A DNA stretch of 64,000 nt from CAVYXK01 sp963772445 (GTDB lineage Bacteria > Pseudomonadota > Alphaproteobacteria > Acetobacterales > Acetobacteraceae): assembly GCA_963772445.1 (NCBI GenBank), contig CAVYXK010000014.1:1-64000 (forward strand), written 5' to 3'. The notes under the pieces are model-generated. The model was not told where the DNA came from. It saw only the letters and a list, made by a program, of their open reading frames with translations, and did not search any database. The translations under genes and the position numbers were made by a program. This document shows, piece by piece, positions 47,189-61,694 of the stretch (positions are counted from its first letter, which is position 1; each line of letters begins with the position of its first letter).

Positions 47189-47741
47189 ATGCTGCGGCGT
47201 GGTATGATCCTGGCCGGTCTGCTGATCATGATCGGTTGCACGCCGCCGGTCGACACGGCAGTGATGCCGCCTGTCTCCGGGCTCACGGATCCGGAGAATG
47301 CCATCCAGGTACTCGAGCTGGGCCTTTGCCTCGCCCGCCAGGATCCGCAACGACCCCGCCAGCGCCGCTCGGGCGGTCGCGGCGCTCGATTATGCGGCCG
47401 GAGCGATCAACACCAACCCCAGGTTGCAGTTTATGAGCCCGGTTATCAACAACGAAATGCTCGATGCGCGCCAGGCAGTCCGGCGCGTCCTGGGCATCCC
47501 GCCGACCGCACCTTCCCAGGCCGTGGTCAACAGCATGGTCGGCGTCTCGCTGGCGCTGGGGAGCGGCGACCGGACGCAAGCTCTTGCCGCGCTGAACACG
47601 CCGATCTTCACTCTGGGCCCGGAGCGCACACTCGCACTGCTGACCAACATGCCCCGGGTTCGCGAAGCGAACATCGCGACCAGCCAGGCGGAGGGCGCGA
47701 TTAACGGTACGTTCTGCGCGCTTGGCTGCCTTTCAATGTAG
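47189..47741 (+). CDS. Hypothetical lipoprotein (one frameshift)
   Basis: ATG 47189, after a good SD (AAGGAG), opens a lipoprotein signal (MLRRGMILAGLLIMIGC) with a lipobox Cys. An extra C near 47335 shifts the frame. Beyond it the protein continues RIRNDPASAARAVAALDYAA and ends TFCALGCLSM at 47741. It is about 183 residues long and all-helical after the signal. The family is not recognised. It faces the mlrC remnant and overlaps its end by nine bases. Confidence 0.65.
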
Positions 47742-48138
47742 GCGCCGCGGCCGCCGCCGGACCTCGGCGCGGACGTGCCGGAAATTGAGCGTCGCCGGAT
47801 CCGCCACGACCGGGCCGGGGGCAATGGCGACGATGATCCGCTCGGCGACCGGTGCGAAATCGGCGCGGAAATGCACTGACGATTTCAGCGCCAGGATTGG
47901 ACATTCCGCCGGCTCGATCCCGACATGGCGGATGATCGCCTGATCCAGCGCCTGCATCTTGCGGCTCACCACGATCGCCCGCACGCCGTCGATATCAACC
48001 AATGCAGTCGGGCCGAGATTGGCCGGGTTCCCGGCGCCCATCGGGCCGGTCAGCGCGAATCGCCCGTCGGTCAGCCGCAGCACCCGCACGGTGCAGGCGA
48101 ACGGCATGCCGTCCGACTTGCCGCCGAGCGACAATGAC
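47733..48138 (-). pseudogene. mlrC: M81 metallopeptidase MlrC, C-terminal part
   Basis: This is the C-terminal domain of the MlrC/M81 (microcystinase C-like) family. It begins SLGGKSDGMPFACTVRVLRL, then TGPMGAGNPANLGPTALVDI and ILALKSSVHFRADFAPVAER. The frame continues directly from the N-terminal part at 49792, the two being separated only by an IS element with a 5-bp duplication. It is inactive while split. Confidence 0.85.
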
Positions 48139-49791
48139 CCTAAATCCGGCAGTTAAGTGATTGCGCGCCGCGGCGGCAGATTTGGCCGGCATGAGCACAG
48201 AACAGAGAGGTCTGGCGGTTCACCCTGCGGGTGAGCAACCGGAAGTTGCGCAGCATTCGGCGATTGCCGATACCTTTGCCGGGCGCGTGCACGTGGAGTG
48301 GGACGCCGCCGCACCGGTGACGCCGTTCGGCCAACTGCCATTCTTCATCGACTACCTGAAGCAGGCCGGGCTGTTCGACAACTGGATTGCCGACTGTCCG
48401 CTGCGGTTCACTAGCCCGAATGCCCCGCGTAAACGCGATCTGCTTGGCACCGTGCTGCTGTCTGTTCTGGCGGGTCACCGGCGCTATGCCCATGTGACCG
48501 CATTGCGTTGCGATCCGGTGAACCCGCCATTGCTCGGCATGCGCAAGGTGGTCAGCGAGGACTTGGTTCGCCGCGGATTGGAGAAGATCGACGAAGCGGC
48601 AGGTCTGGCCTGGCTGCAAAACCACCTGGACTATTGCACCGCTCCGCTGCTCGGCGAGCCGTGGGTGCTCGACATCGATACCACCATCAAACCTTTGTAC
48701 GGGCACCAGGAAGGCGCCGAGCTGGGCTATAATCCGCACAAGCCGGGTCGGCCGTCGCACTGCTATCACAGCTACATGCTGTCGAACCTGCGACTGGTGC
48801 TGCGGGTCGATGTGCTGGCTGGCGATCAGCACAACGTCAGACACGCGACGGGCGGCTTGTGGGAGTTGCTGGATCATCTTGGGCCGGGGCAGCGGCCGTG
48901 GCTGCTGCGCGGAGACAAGTCGTGGGGCATCGAGCCGGTGATGGCGCGGGCCGAGCGGGAGGAGCTGTCGTATCTGTTCCGTCTGCGTATGACGAAAAAC
49001 GTCATGCGGGCACTGCAACGGGCGATGCAGGCATCGGACTGGAAGGATGCCGGCCAGGGCTGGCAGGGCAAGGAGACGAGCCTGCGGCTGGAGGGCTGGA
49101 GCCGGCAGCGGAGAGTCATCCTGCTGCGCCGCAGGACGGCGCCTGCGCCGGTCGATCATGGCGATCCGGCTCAGCGGCGACTTGGCTTCGTCGAGGTGGG
49201 CCCGGATCAGCAGGCGTGGGACTATGCCGCGCTGGTTACCTCAAGGGACGATGAAATCCTGACGCTGGGGCAGTTGTATCGCGATCGGGCGGATTGCGAG
49301 AACGCTTTTGACGAGCTGAAGAACCAGTGGGGTTGGGGCGGCTTCACCACGCAGGACCTCACGCGCTGTCGGCTGCTGGCCGGTATCGTTGCGCTGATAT
49401 ACAATTGGTGGAGCCTGTTCGTCCGGCTGGCTGATCCGAAGCACCATCGCGAGGCGATTACCAGCCGGCCGTTGCTGCTGTCGGCGATCGCGCAGCGCAC
49501 CCACCATGCCGGCCAGGTGACACTGACGATCAGCAGCGCGCATGGCGCGCGGGACAAGGCACGGCAAGCTTACCTGCGCATCGCCGGCTTTCTCGACCGG
49601 CTGCGAAAAAGTGCGGAGCAGTTGGACCCGCTGCAACGCTGGTATCGCATCCTCAGTGAAGCGCTCCGCCACTTCCTGCATGGGCGGCAACTGCAGCCAC
49701 CGCTCCGGCTCAATCCGGCCTGAACTGATACCCCAGGTTGTATACCACCGCGGCAAATCGGTTATCCGCGGCTCCAACTGCCGGATTTAGG
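48139..49791. mobile_element. IS1380-like insertion sequence with 5-bp target duplication
   Basis: The 1653-bp element has perfect inverted ends CCTAAATCCGGCAGTT (48139) and AACTGCCGGATTTAGG (49776-49791). ATGAC is duplicated at 48134-48138 and 49792-49796. It contains one intact transposase gene. The family name rests on the transposase; a 5-bp rather than 4-bp duplication is slightly unusual for IS1380. Confidence 0.9.
48191..49723 (+). CDS. IS1380-like DDE transposase
   Basis: A 510-residue transposase, intact. DDE landmarks are VLDIDTTIKPLYGHQEGAEL (Asp), the central RPWLLRGDKSWGIEPVMA (Asp) and YRDRADCENAFDELKNQWGW (Glu, the Y-x2-R-x3-E-like box). The GYNPHKPGRPSHCYHSYM segment is characteristic of the IS1380 group. 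The start ATG 48191 lies 52 bp inside the left inverted repeat. Confidence 0.9.
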   Translation: MSTEQRGLAVHPAGEQPEVAQHSAIADTFAGRVHVEWDAAAPVTPFGQLPFFIDYLKQAGLFDNWIADCPLRFTSPNAPRKRDLLGTVLLSVLAGHRRYAHVTALRCDPVNPPLLGMRKVVSEDLVRRGLEKIDEAAGLAWLQNHLDYCTAPLLGEPWVLDIDTTIKPLYGHQEGAELGYNPHKPGRPSHCYHSYMLSNLRLVLRVDVLAGDQHNVRHATGGLWELLDHLGPGQRPWLLRGDKSWGIEPVMARAEREELSYLFRLRMTKNVMRALQRAMQASDWKDAGQGWQGKETSLRLEGWSRQRRVILLRRRTAPAPVDHGDPAQRRLGFVEVGPDQQAWDYAALVTSRDDEILTLGQLYRDRADCENAFDELKNQWGWGGFTTQDLTRCRLLAGIVALIYNWWSLFVRLADPKHHREAITSRPLLLSAIAQRTHHAGQVTLTISSAHGARDKARQAYLRIAGFLDRLRKSAEQLDPLQRWYRILSEALRHFLHGRQLQPPLRLNPA

Positions 49792-50875
49792 ATGACAGCT
49801 CCGCGCCTTCCCCACCGGCATGGCAGGCAGCGGCGCTTTCCCCGTCGTTGATTAGGCACACCACCGCACCGGTTGCGCGCTGACGCACCAGCTCGGCCAG
49901 CAATCCGGTGGTGTCGCCATGGCCGCCGCCGCCCGGATTGTCCTGGGTGTCCGCCAGCACCACCGGCCCGGGAGCACTAGCGGTGATCTTGCGCGCCTCT
50001 GCAACCGCTTCGGCGGCGGGCAGCGTGTCCTGCACGAAGTCGGTCTCGCGCGCCGCCACCAGAGCGGCGAAATCGTGCGTGGCGGCGTCCGCCGCTTCCT
50101 GCGTCTCGGCGAAGGCGGCCAGGGCTGGTCCGCAATCGGGGAAATCGGCGTACGGAAACCCGAAGCACCAGGCGAGTTCGGCGACACCCGGCCGTTTGGC
50201 GAGCCGCGCCCGCTCGGCCATGACGTCCTGCATCGGCGCCATCAGCGTGCACTGGCTGCCGATCGGGATCCAGAAATCAAGCTGCCGGAAGGCTCGCGCC
50301 CATGGGCGGCCGCGTTCGATCCGCTCCAGCAGGAGCCGCATGGCCTGCGCACCGGCGGCCTTCATATCGATATGTGGGTAGGTCCGGAACGGCACGACCG
50401 CGTCCGCCAGCGTCACCATCGCGCGGGTGAGATTGGCGTGCGGGTCCAGACTGATGGTGAGCGGCATCGCGGTCCCGATGATCGCCCGCACGCGGCGCAG
50501 CAGCTCGCCTTCGGCATCAGGAAAACTGTCGGCCAGCGCTGCACCGTGCAGGTCGAGATAGACGCCGTCGAGCGGCGCAGCCTCGAGCGCATCGGACAGG
50601 CGGGCGCAGATCAGCGCGGCGACACGTTCGAAAGCTTCATCCTGGATCGGGCCGGCGGGCGCGGCAATCGTCCAGGCGAGGGGCGCCAGGGTGACACCGG
50701 CTGCCTCTCCCGCGGCAATCGGCACCGAGGTGCCGCGCACTGCTTCGAGCAACCCTGGTCCGTGCTGGAGCGCCGGGAACCCGCCCGGCTGCATAAAGTC
50801 GGGCCACGTGGTGGGGCGTGGAGCAAAGGAGTGGGTCTCGTGCAGAAAACCGCCGACGGCGATCCGAAGGGGCAT
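49787..50875 (-). pseudogene. mlrC: M81 metallopeptidase MlrC, N-terminal part
   Basis: A 362-residue fragment from ATG 50875 containing the N-terminal M81 domain: IAVGGFLHETHSFAPRPTTW (first His), YLDLHGAALADSFPDAEGEL, ISLDPHANLT and RTYPHIDMKAAGAQA, then the start of the C-terminal domain DTQDNPGGGGHGDTTGLL. The gene is cut at AELS by the IS1380-like element. The family hydrolyses small cyclic or N-acyl amides with zinc. Confidence 0.88.
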
Positions 50876-50926
50876 GCGATTCCTCGAAGCTGGTGTGTGG
50901 ACCTCGGCCGAACCCCGCCTGGTTGG

Positions 50927-51777
50927 CTACTCTCCCCCATCCTGGGCGATCCGAAACGGCGCCGCCGAATAGACGCCAAGCACGCGCACCTCTGACGAGA
51001 AAAACGACAGCTCCTCCAGTGCCCTTCGCAGCGCGGGCTGCTCGGGATGGCCATCAACGTCGCAAAGGAACTGGGTGGCGGCAAACTGGCCGGCCAGCAT
51101 GTAGCTCTCGAGCTTCGTCATATTGACGCCGTTGGTTGCAAACCCGCCAAGGGCCTTGTAGAGCGCGGCCGGCACGTTGCGAACCCGAAATACGAACGTC
51201 GTCATCAGGTGTGGCAGGGCGGGATCGGGCGTACGCGGCTGCCGGGCCATCACGTAGAACCGTGTCGTGTTGTGGGGCGCGTCTTCGACATTCGTCCGCA
51301 GCACCTCGAGCCCATAAATCTTGGCCGCCAATGACGAGGCGATCGCCGCGTCCTCCAGACTGTTCCATTCGGAGACCAGCCGCGCGGCGCCGGCGGTATC
51401 CGCCGCAACGACCGGCAGGATCCCGAGATCGCGCAGGAAGCGCCGGACTTGGCCAAGTGCAACGCTATGCGAGTGCGCGCGCTTCAACCCCTCGACCGTC
51501 GCCCCTTTGGGTGCGAGCAGGCAATGTTCCACGCGAAGGAATGCCTCGCCGACGACGAACAAGCCGGACTCCGGTAATAGGTGGTGGATGTCCGGCACGC
51601 GCCCGGCCAGAGTGTTCTCGCACGGCAGCATGGCGAGCTCGGCGCGACCTTCGCGCACGGCTTCGATCGCTGCCTCGAAGCTTTCGCATGGCAGCGTGCG
51701 CATTCCCGGATAAGCGGTGCGGCAAGCCAGGTCGGAATAGGCGCCCGGTAAACCCTGGAAGGCGATCACCTTTTCGC

Positions 51778-51781
<4 letters not shown>
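50927..51781 (-). CDS. pheA: Prephenate dehydratase
   Basis: A 284-residue stand-alone prephenate dehydratase that makes phenylpyruvate for phenylalanine. It has the catalytic region AMLPCENTLAGRVPDIHHLL and the TRF motif in NTTRFYVMARQPR. A C-terminal ACT domain (FRVRNVPAALYKALGGFATN then GVNMTKLESY) carries the GALV/ESRP-type phenylalanine-feedback site. The ATG 51781 overlaps the end of the dppD-like gene by four bases, so it is co-transcribed with the transporter. Confidence 0.94.
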
Positions 51782-52766
<985 letters not shown>

Positions 52767-52767
<1 letters not shown>

Positions 52768-53663
52768 CACAAGCGCTTTGCCAGCCTCGGATCGAGTGCA
52801 TCGCGCAGCCCATCGCCTACCAGGTTCACCGACAGCACCGTGACAGACAGGAAGATCGCCGGGAAGAACACGATGAACGGCTTGATCTGCCAGAGCGCGC
52901 GGCCCTCGGCCATGATATTGCCCCAGCTTGGGATGGTCGGCGGCGTGCCTGCGCCGATGAAGGACAGGATCGCCTCGTTTATCATCGCCGATGCGCCGGT
53001 GAACGTCGCTTGCACCAGCAGCACGGCGAAGGCATTGGGCAGAATGTGGCGCAGGATGATGCGCGGCAGCCGGGTGCCGGCGGCGATGGCTCCTTCGACG
53101 AAGGGTTGCTCGCGCAACGACAGCACGATGCCACGGATCAGCCGGGCAACACGGGGAAACTCCGGCACCGCCAGGGCGATGATCACGTTCTGCACCGACG
53201 CGCGCGTGAGCGCCATCAGGGCGATCGCCAGCAGAATTGGCGGGATCGACATTAGCCCGTCCATCACCCGCATAATGATCGCATCCAGCGACCGGCTGAA
53301 CCCGGCGATTGCCCCGATCGCGGTGCCGACCACCGAGGCGATCAGCGCCACCACGAAGCCGACGCCGAGCGAGATGCGTGCCCCGTAAAGCACTCGCGAA
53401 TAGATGTCGCGCCCGAGCATGTCGGTGCCGAACCAGTACAGCGCCGAGGGGTCTCGGATGCGCTTGGCCGGTGCGATAGCGGTCGGGTCGGTGGTGCCGA
53501 GCCAGGGCGCAAAGATGGCGATGAACACCATTATTCCCAGGAGCGCCCCGCCGATCGCGATGGTCGGATGGCGGCGGATGAAGGTGCGGACGCGGCCGCG
53601 CCGGCGGATCGGCGGCAGTACCTCGGGCAGGGGCGCCGCGACGGGGGGAAAGGTCGTGCTCAA
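52767..53663 (-). CDS. dppC: Dipeptide ABC transporter permease DppC-like
   Basis: A 298-residue permease with five or six helices. It shows the N-terminal OppC domain and the coupling EAA motif GAIAAGTRLPRIILRHILPN. TTG 53663 overlaps the upstream gene stop (TTGA), and no in-frame ATG fits better, so translation is probably coupled. The order dppB-dppC-dppD is standard. Confidence 0.9.
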
Positions 53664-54601
53664 TAGCGGATCCTCGGGTCGAAGAGCGTATACAGCAGAT
53701 CGACGATCAGATTGACGATCACGTAGGCGAAGCTGAACATCAGCACGACGCCCTGGATCACCGGGTAGTCGCGCTGCAGGATCGCATCGGTGGTCAGGCG
53801 CCCTAGGCCAGGGATTGCGAACACCGTCTCGGTCACCACCGCGCCGCCGATCAGCAGCGCGACCCCGAGCCCGACCACTGTGACGATCGGCACCGCGGCG
53901 TTCTTAAGCGCGTGCACAAACAGGATGCCGCTCTGGCCAACGCCCTTGGCGCGCGCCGTGCGCACATAGTCCTGGCTGAGCACTTCGAGCATAGTGGCCC
54001 GCGTGATGCGGGCGATCAGCGCGATATAGATCAGCCCGAGCGCCACTGCCGGCAGCAGTAGCGTGCGCAGGAACGGCCAAAACCCCTGGCTAATCGGCGT
54101 GAATCCTTGCACCGGAAGCCAGCCCAGCTTGAGCGCGAAGACATAGGCGAGCAGGTAGCCCACGACGAAGACCGGGGTGGAAAAGCCGAACACCGCGAGC
54201 ACCATGACCAGCCGGTCGATCCAGGAGCCCTGTTTCCACGCCGCCAGCACGCCCATCGGGATCGCCACGATCAGCGACAGCACCACGGTCAGCACCATCA
54301 GAGACAGCGTCGGCTCCAGCCGCTGGGCGATCATGTGGGTGACCGGCAGGTTGGTGAAGATCGAGGTGCCGAGGTCACCGTGCAGGATGTGCCACAACCA
54401 GTCGCCGAACCTCACCAGGAACGGTCGGTCGAGCCCGAGCGACGCTCGGATCCGGTCGATATCGGCCGGCGTCGCCTGATCCCCGGCAATGATGGCGGCC
54501 GGATCGCCGGGCGCGAGATAGAGCAGGCTGAACACGAAGAAGGCGACGATCAGCATCACCGGGATGGTGGCGAGGATGCGTCGGACGGCGTAGGCCAGCA
54601 T
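53660..54601 (-). CDS. dppB: Dipeptide ABC transporter permease DppB-like
   Basis: A 313-residue inner-membrane permease with six helices. It has the start MLAYAVRRILATIPVMLIVA, the DppB-type loop LYLAPGDPAAIIAGDQATPA and the EAA coupling motif VRTARAKGVGQSGILFVHAL. It forms the channel with DppC. No substrate-binding protein is seen upstream before the atp operon; it could be encoded elsewhere. Confidence 0.92.
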   Translation of the reverse strand: MLAYAVRRILATIPVMLIVAFFVFSLLYLAPGDPAAIIAGDQATPADIDRIRASLGLDRPFLVRFGDWLWHILHGDLGTSIFTNLPVTHMIAQRLEPTLSLMVLTVVLSLIVAIPMGVLAAWKQGSWIDRLVMVLAVFGFSTPVFVVGYLLAYVFALKLGWLPVQGFTPISQGFWPFLRTLLLPAVALGLIYIALIARITRATMLEVLSQDYVRTARAKGVGQSGILFVHALKNAAVPIVTVVGLGVALLIGGAVVTETVFAIPGLGRLTTDAILQRDYPVIQGVVLMFSFAYVIVNLIVDLLYTLFDPRIRY

Positions 54602-54927
54602 GCGTCCCTCGGTCTCAGTTCCTGCTCATGTCTTGCTCATGCCGCCGGCCACCAGGAACGGCGCCTTCATCACTGCTGCATCGCCGGAGTTAAACGGCCG
54701 GGGCCGCCCGACGCAACTTCCGGGCAAAGGGAACAACTCGCCGTCTTCGTCGGCTCGGCGTTTTACCATTCGGTGGTCGTGGCATCGATCTTCGCCCAGT
54801 CGGTGCCGATGTACCGTCACGACGGACGGCCATCAAACAGGGCGTAAGCCATGCGGACGAGTTCGATACCGCGGTCGCATGGCGAGTCAGTGCAGCGGGT
54901 CGCTGGCGGGGCTGGACTGAGCGCGGG
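54602..54927. other. Intergenic region between atpC and dppB
   Basis: No convincing gene. It should hold the atp operon end and the promoter of the peptide-transporter/pheA operon. A short minus-strand piece encoding GTDWAKIDATTTEW before a stop at 54763 might be a gene remnant, but it has no start. Confidence 0.3.
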
Positions 54928-55340
54928 TTAGCTCACCACCCCGTCGCTCGCCTCGATCATCGCCCGCGCCGACTGGATGCGGTCCAGTAGCTCGTCCTCC
55001 ACCGCCGGATCGCTGGTATCCGCCGCCTGATACGCCGCCTCGGCTTCCGCCAACCGCCGCTCGCCCTCGGCGCGCGACAACTCCGCGACCGGCACCGCCT
55101 CGTTGGCCAGCACGGTACACCGCTCCGGCGTCACCTCGGCGAACCCACCGCCAACGAACAGCCGGTCGGTCACCTGCTCGTCCTCGTAGAGCGCGATGAT
55201 CCCGCCGCGCAGCATGACGATCATCGGCGTGTGGCCTTCCAGCACGCCCATGTCGCCCTCGGAAGCGGGGATCACCACCATGCCCACTGGCCGCGACAGC
55301 AGCAGCTTCTCCGGGCTGACGATCTCCAGCGCGACCGGCA

Positions 55341-55341
<1 letters not shown>
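54928..55341 (-). CDS. atpC: ATP synthase F1 epsilon subunit
   Basis: A 137-residue epsilon subunit. The N-terminal beta-sandwich (LEIVSPEKLLLSRPVGMVVI, PASEGDMGVLEGHTPMIVML) and the C-terminal helical hairpin (RRLAEAEAAYQAADTSDPAV) are both present. It is last in the atpHAGDC operon, its start overlapping the atpD stop (ATGA). Confidence 0.95.
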
Positions 55342-56774
<1,433 letters not shown>

Positions 56775-56812
56775 AGGCTTGGTCCTTTGTTCGCTGCGTG
56801 CGCGACCGTCGC

Positions 56813-57698
56813 TCAGACGGCTTCCGCGCCCGAGATGATCTCGATCAGTTCCTTGGTGATGTTGGCCTGACGCGCGCGATTGTAATTGAGCGTCAGCCGC
56901 TTGATCATGTCGCCCGCGTTGCGGGTGGCGCTGTCCATCGCCGTCATCTGTGAGGCATAGAAGCCAGCGCTGCTCTCAAGCAGCGCGCGATAGACCTGAA
57001 TCGCCAGGTTCTGCGGCAGCAGGCGGGACAGGATGGTCTCTTCGTCGGGCTCGAAGATCGTACGTTGCACCGCCCAGTGCGTCAGCGTCCGCCGCGCCCT
57101 CTGGGATCGGTGCTGGGACAAGCTGCTGCTCGGTGACGATCTGCGACATTACCGAGCGGAACCGGTTGTAGATGATGGTGACGACATCGACCTCGCCAGC
57201 GCCGATCATGGCGGCGATGCGCTGGCCGATCTCCCCGGCATCGGCAAATTCGGGCCGCCGCTTGCCGGCATAGCTGATGTCGCCGATGATCCGGCTTGCG
57301 AGTTCCCGTCGCAGGTAGTCGCGGCCCTTGCGCCCGACCGCCAGGATCTTGACGGTCTTGCCCTCGGCCTCCAGCCGGCGTGCCAAGGTGCGCGCGGCGC
57401 GGCCGACATTGGCGTTGAACGCGCCAGCCAAGCCACGGTCGGCGGTGATCGGCAACAGCAGATGTGTCTGCTCCTTGCTGGTGCCTACCAGCAGCGGCGG
57501 CGCCGTCGGGCTGCCGGCGACCGAGGCGGCCAGCGCGCCAAGCATGCGCTCCATGCGCTCGGCGTAGGGTCGCGCCGCCTCGGCTTGCGCCTGTGCACGC
57601 CGCAGCTTGGATGCCGCCACCATCTTCATCGCCGAGGTGATCTTCTGCGTCGATTTGACGCTGTTGATGCGCGTGCGGAGTGCTTTCAGGCTGGGCAT
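56813..57698 (-). CDS. atpG: ATP synthase F1 gamma subunit (one frameshift)
   Basis: The rotor subunit, about 294 residues. It begins MPSLKALRTRINSVKSTQKI with the helix ITSAMKMVAASKLRRAQ, and the C-terminal helix reads TAMDSATRNAGDMIKRLTLN. An extra C near 57059 breaks the frame: with it removed, TYDFEPDEETIL is continuous. The gene should be essential or nearly so, so this is most likely a sequence error. Confidence 0.93.
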
Positions 57699-57724
57699 GG
57701 AACGTTGCTCACTGGGCTACAGTG

Positions 57725-59257
<1,533 letters not shown>

Positions 59258-59258
59258 T

Positions 59259-59826
59259 TCAGGCGGCTCCCTTCATTGCGTACTGCAGGCGCTGCAGGCG
59301 GGATTTCAACGAGGTGTCGTAAAGCCGCGCGCCCACGCGCACGACCAGGCCGCCGAGTAGGTCGGGCTCGACCTGTTCGACGATGTTCACGTTGCCGTAG
59401 CCGGCTTCGATCAGCCGCGCTCGAAGCTGCTGGCGCTGCACATCGTTCAACGGGTGCGCCGAGGCGACGGTGGCAGTAATCACACCACGCTTCTCCGCCA
59501 CAAGGGCGGCGAAGGCGCCAACGATCTGGCGCAGATTGCGCAATCGGCGGTTGCTGGCAACCACGCCGACGAAGTCACGCACCGGCTTGCCGAAGCCTTC
59601 CTGCTCCAAAACGGCGAGCGCCGCCTTGCGCGAGTCTGTGGATATCGATCAGCGGCGATTCGAGCAGGCGGCGGAAGTCCGCGCTCGCATCGATCAACCG
59701 CCCGAGCTGCTCCATTTCGGTAACAACCGAATCGAGCGTGCGGCCATCTTCGGCAAAGGCATACAGGGCGGCAGCGTAACGGTCAGCCAGCCTGCCGCCG
59801 GTTGCGATTGTCGTTCCGCCTGCCAC
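59259..59826 (-). CDS. atpH: ATP synthase F1 delta subunit (one frameshift)
   Basis: About 188 residues: RLADRYAAALYAFAEDGRTL at the N-terminus, then FRRLLESPLID, and after an extra base near 59632 the frame resumes as SRKAALAVLEQEGFGKPVRD and FVGVVASNRRLRNL. GTG 59826 gives the usual start just before the ADRYA motif; an ATG at 59928 would add 34 unusual residues. It is first in the atp operon, and its promoter should lie in 59930-60150. Confidence 0.88.
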
Positions 59827-60207
59827 CAGAGTCGTCCTGAATGCATTGAGCGCGCGCCCACCGGCGCGTTGCCCCGGCGCCACACCGGCGAGCGGGCGTC
59901 TAGCATGGGGGGTGTGCGGGTGCAACACGGGCGACGGCGGGACCGTTGCTGCCGGCAGATCGTTCGGTACCGGCGATCAGACCTGTCGCCTGTACACAAT
60001 TGACACAGAGATCAGCGCGGTACTGAGATCAGCATTCGGCTGCCGCAATGGGGGTGCAGCCTGCTCAGGCCGACACTACCTGTGTATCTTCTCAGTGATC
60101 TTGGTGACCTCGGCGATCTCTGTGTTTAATCCGGGGCCCCACGCGGTACAGCCCCCTGTGCAACGGAAGAAGTATCCCGTTACGATCTTGGACTGGCTGC
60201 CCATGTC

Positions 60208-61128
60208 TCAAGACGCCAATGCGCCGCCCCAGCTCCACCAGCCGGGCCTCCGCAGTTGCCCGGCAGCCTCGCGCGCCGCTTCGGGCGTCGGGAACAGTCC
60301 GAAGCAGGTTGCGCCGGAGCCGCTCATGCGCGCCAGCAGACAGTCAGGCCGTCCCCGCAGCGCCGACAGCACGACCGCGATTGCCGGGCAAAGTTCGATC
60401 GCGGCCGCCTGCAGGTCATCGCGAAGGGCCGCCAGGTCCGCCGCCATCGTGGCGATCTCGTGCCATTGGCCCGGCAGATCGACGGTGGTGGAGAATGCGC
60501 CGTGCCGGGCGGCGAAGACCTCGGCGGTTGCCACTGGCTGGCCGGGGTTGACCAGAGCGATGCCGCCGGACGGCAGAGCCGGTCCGGCCTCGATCCGCTC
60601 CCCGGCGCCGCGCATGCGGGCGTGTTGACTGCGCAGGCAGACGGGCACGTCCGCACCGAGCGAAAGTGCCAGCGCAGCCAGATCGACCGCGGGCGGTCTC
60701 AGCCTCCACATCCGGGCGAGCAGCCGCAGCGTCGCCGCCGCATCGGCTGACCCGCCACCGATGCCGGAGGCGATCGGTAGGTTTTTCGTCAGGAGGAGCC
60801 CCGCGCCGACCCCGATGGCAGCCCGTTCCGCCAAGGCACGGGCGGCCCGCAGCACCAAGTTGTCGGCACCTCCGCCGATAGCTGCCCCAAATGGGCCATC
60901 AACCGATAGCGTCAGAGCCGGCGCGGGCCAAGCACGCAACTCGTCGCCCACCGGCGGAAACACCACCAGACTGTCGAGCAGGTGGTACCCGTCGGCTCTT
61001 CGGCCCGTTACGTGCAGAAAAAGATTGACCTTTGCCGGGGCAAACTCGGTCTGTGGATACGTCCTCCCATCGGTCAGGGGATATACTGCTCCCGTAAACT
61101 CTAGGTTTTCTGCGGCTTTGCGCGTCAT
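60208..61128 (-). CDS. ispE: 4-diphosphocytidyl-2-C-methyl-D-erythritol kinase
   Basis: A 306-residue GHMP kinase of the non-mevalonate isoprenoid pathway. It shows FAPAKVNLFLHVTGRRADGY (substrate site), the glycine-rich ATP loop NLPIASGIGGGSADAAATLR and ARMSGSGATCFGLFPTPEAA (motif 3). Start ATG 61128 is uncertain: the frame is open further upstream, but that part is not IspE-like. It lies 280 bp upstream of the atp operon on the same strand. Confidence 0.92.
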   Translation of the reverse strand: MTRKAAENLEFTGAVYPLTDGRTYPQTEFAPAKVNLFLHVTGRRADGYHLLDSLVVFPPVGDELRAWPAPALTLSVDGPFGAAIGGGADNLVLRAARALAERAAIGVGAGLLLTKNLPIASGIGGGSADAAATLRLLARMWRLRPPAVDLAALALSLGADVPVCLRSQHARMRGAGERIEAGPALPSGGIALVNPGQPVATAEVFAARHGAFSTTVDLPGQWHEIATMAADLAALRDDLQAAAIELCPAIAVVLSALRGRPDCLLARMSGSGATCFGLFPTPEAAREAAGQLRRPGWWSWGGALAS

Positions 61129-61694
61129 TGTGCTGACTGTGGTATCGCTGTGGTATCTGGTTGCGAGCCTTTCAAGTACGCAATACCCGTTGGCCGCGAC
61201 GGCTTCCAACCCCGAACTGCCCGTTGCAGCCTTGCCGCTCCCCACAACCGGCAGGAACTCCGCGTCATGGCGCGTCCGGGTTCGACGGTCATCCGCAGCT
61301 TCAGCGCCGCAGCCGCCAGACCATCAGTACCAAGCGCGCCCGTCCCGCCAATTCTCACTACCCGCCAGCCCACCGCCGAACTCCACCGTCACCACGTCGT
61401 CAGCGCCCCACAGGTCGATGCCCAGGCGTTTCGCCAGGGCTAGCTAGTCCGTCGGGGATCCTGCATCCCCCCGCGCCTACATGCCCGCGTCGAGCCGGTA
61501 TTGGCTGGCCGTCGAGGTCCGGCAGCACCGCGAGCCGGCCGATTTTCGGACTGCTACAGCCGCTCGCCGCGCACGAGCGCAGAAAAATCGCCCTACCTGC
61601 TCGGCGTCCAGCCCCAAACGGGGCTAGCAACTCCGCGATCAATCTGGGCAGCCTCGACGACGCCGCGCGCCCGCGTCCGTCTCAAGGTCCTCCG
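61129..61694. other. Region without a supportable gene, possibly phage debris
   Basis: Minus-strand pieces in different frames (AKRLGIDLWGADDVVTVEFG, then KIGRLAVLPDLDGQPIPARR) look protein-like but are too broken to name. They suggest a decayed gene read toward ispE. No RNA gene is seen. Confidence 0.3.

Noticed and set aside
59929..60207. A small gene between atpH and ispE
   Set aside because: No frame has a start, SD or protein-like composition. The stretch contains a degenerate relative of the palindrome at 38942 and probably the atp promoter.
61501..61694. Extending the HTH gene at 61695 upstream to 61501
   Set aside because: The upstream codons are low-complexity Arg/Ser/Pro sequence in a different frame from the real N-terminus.
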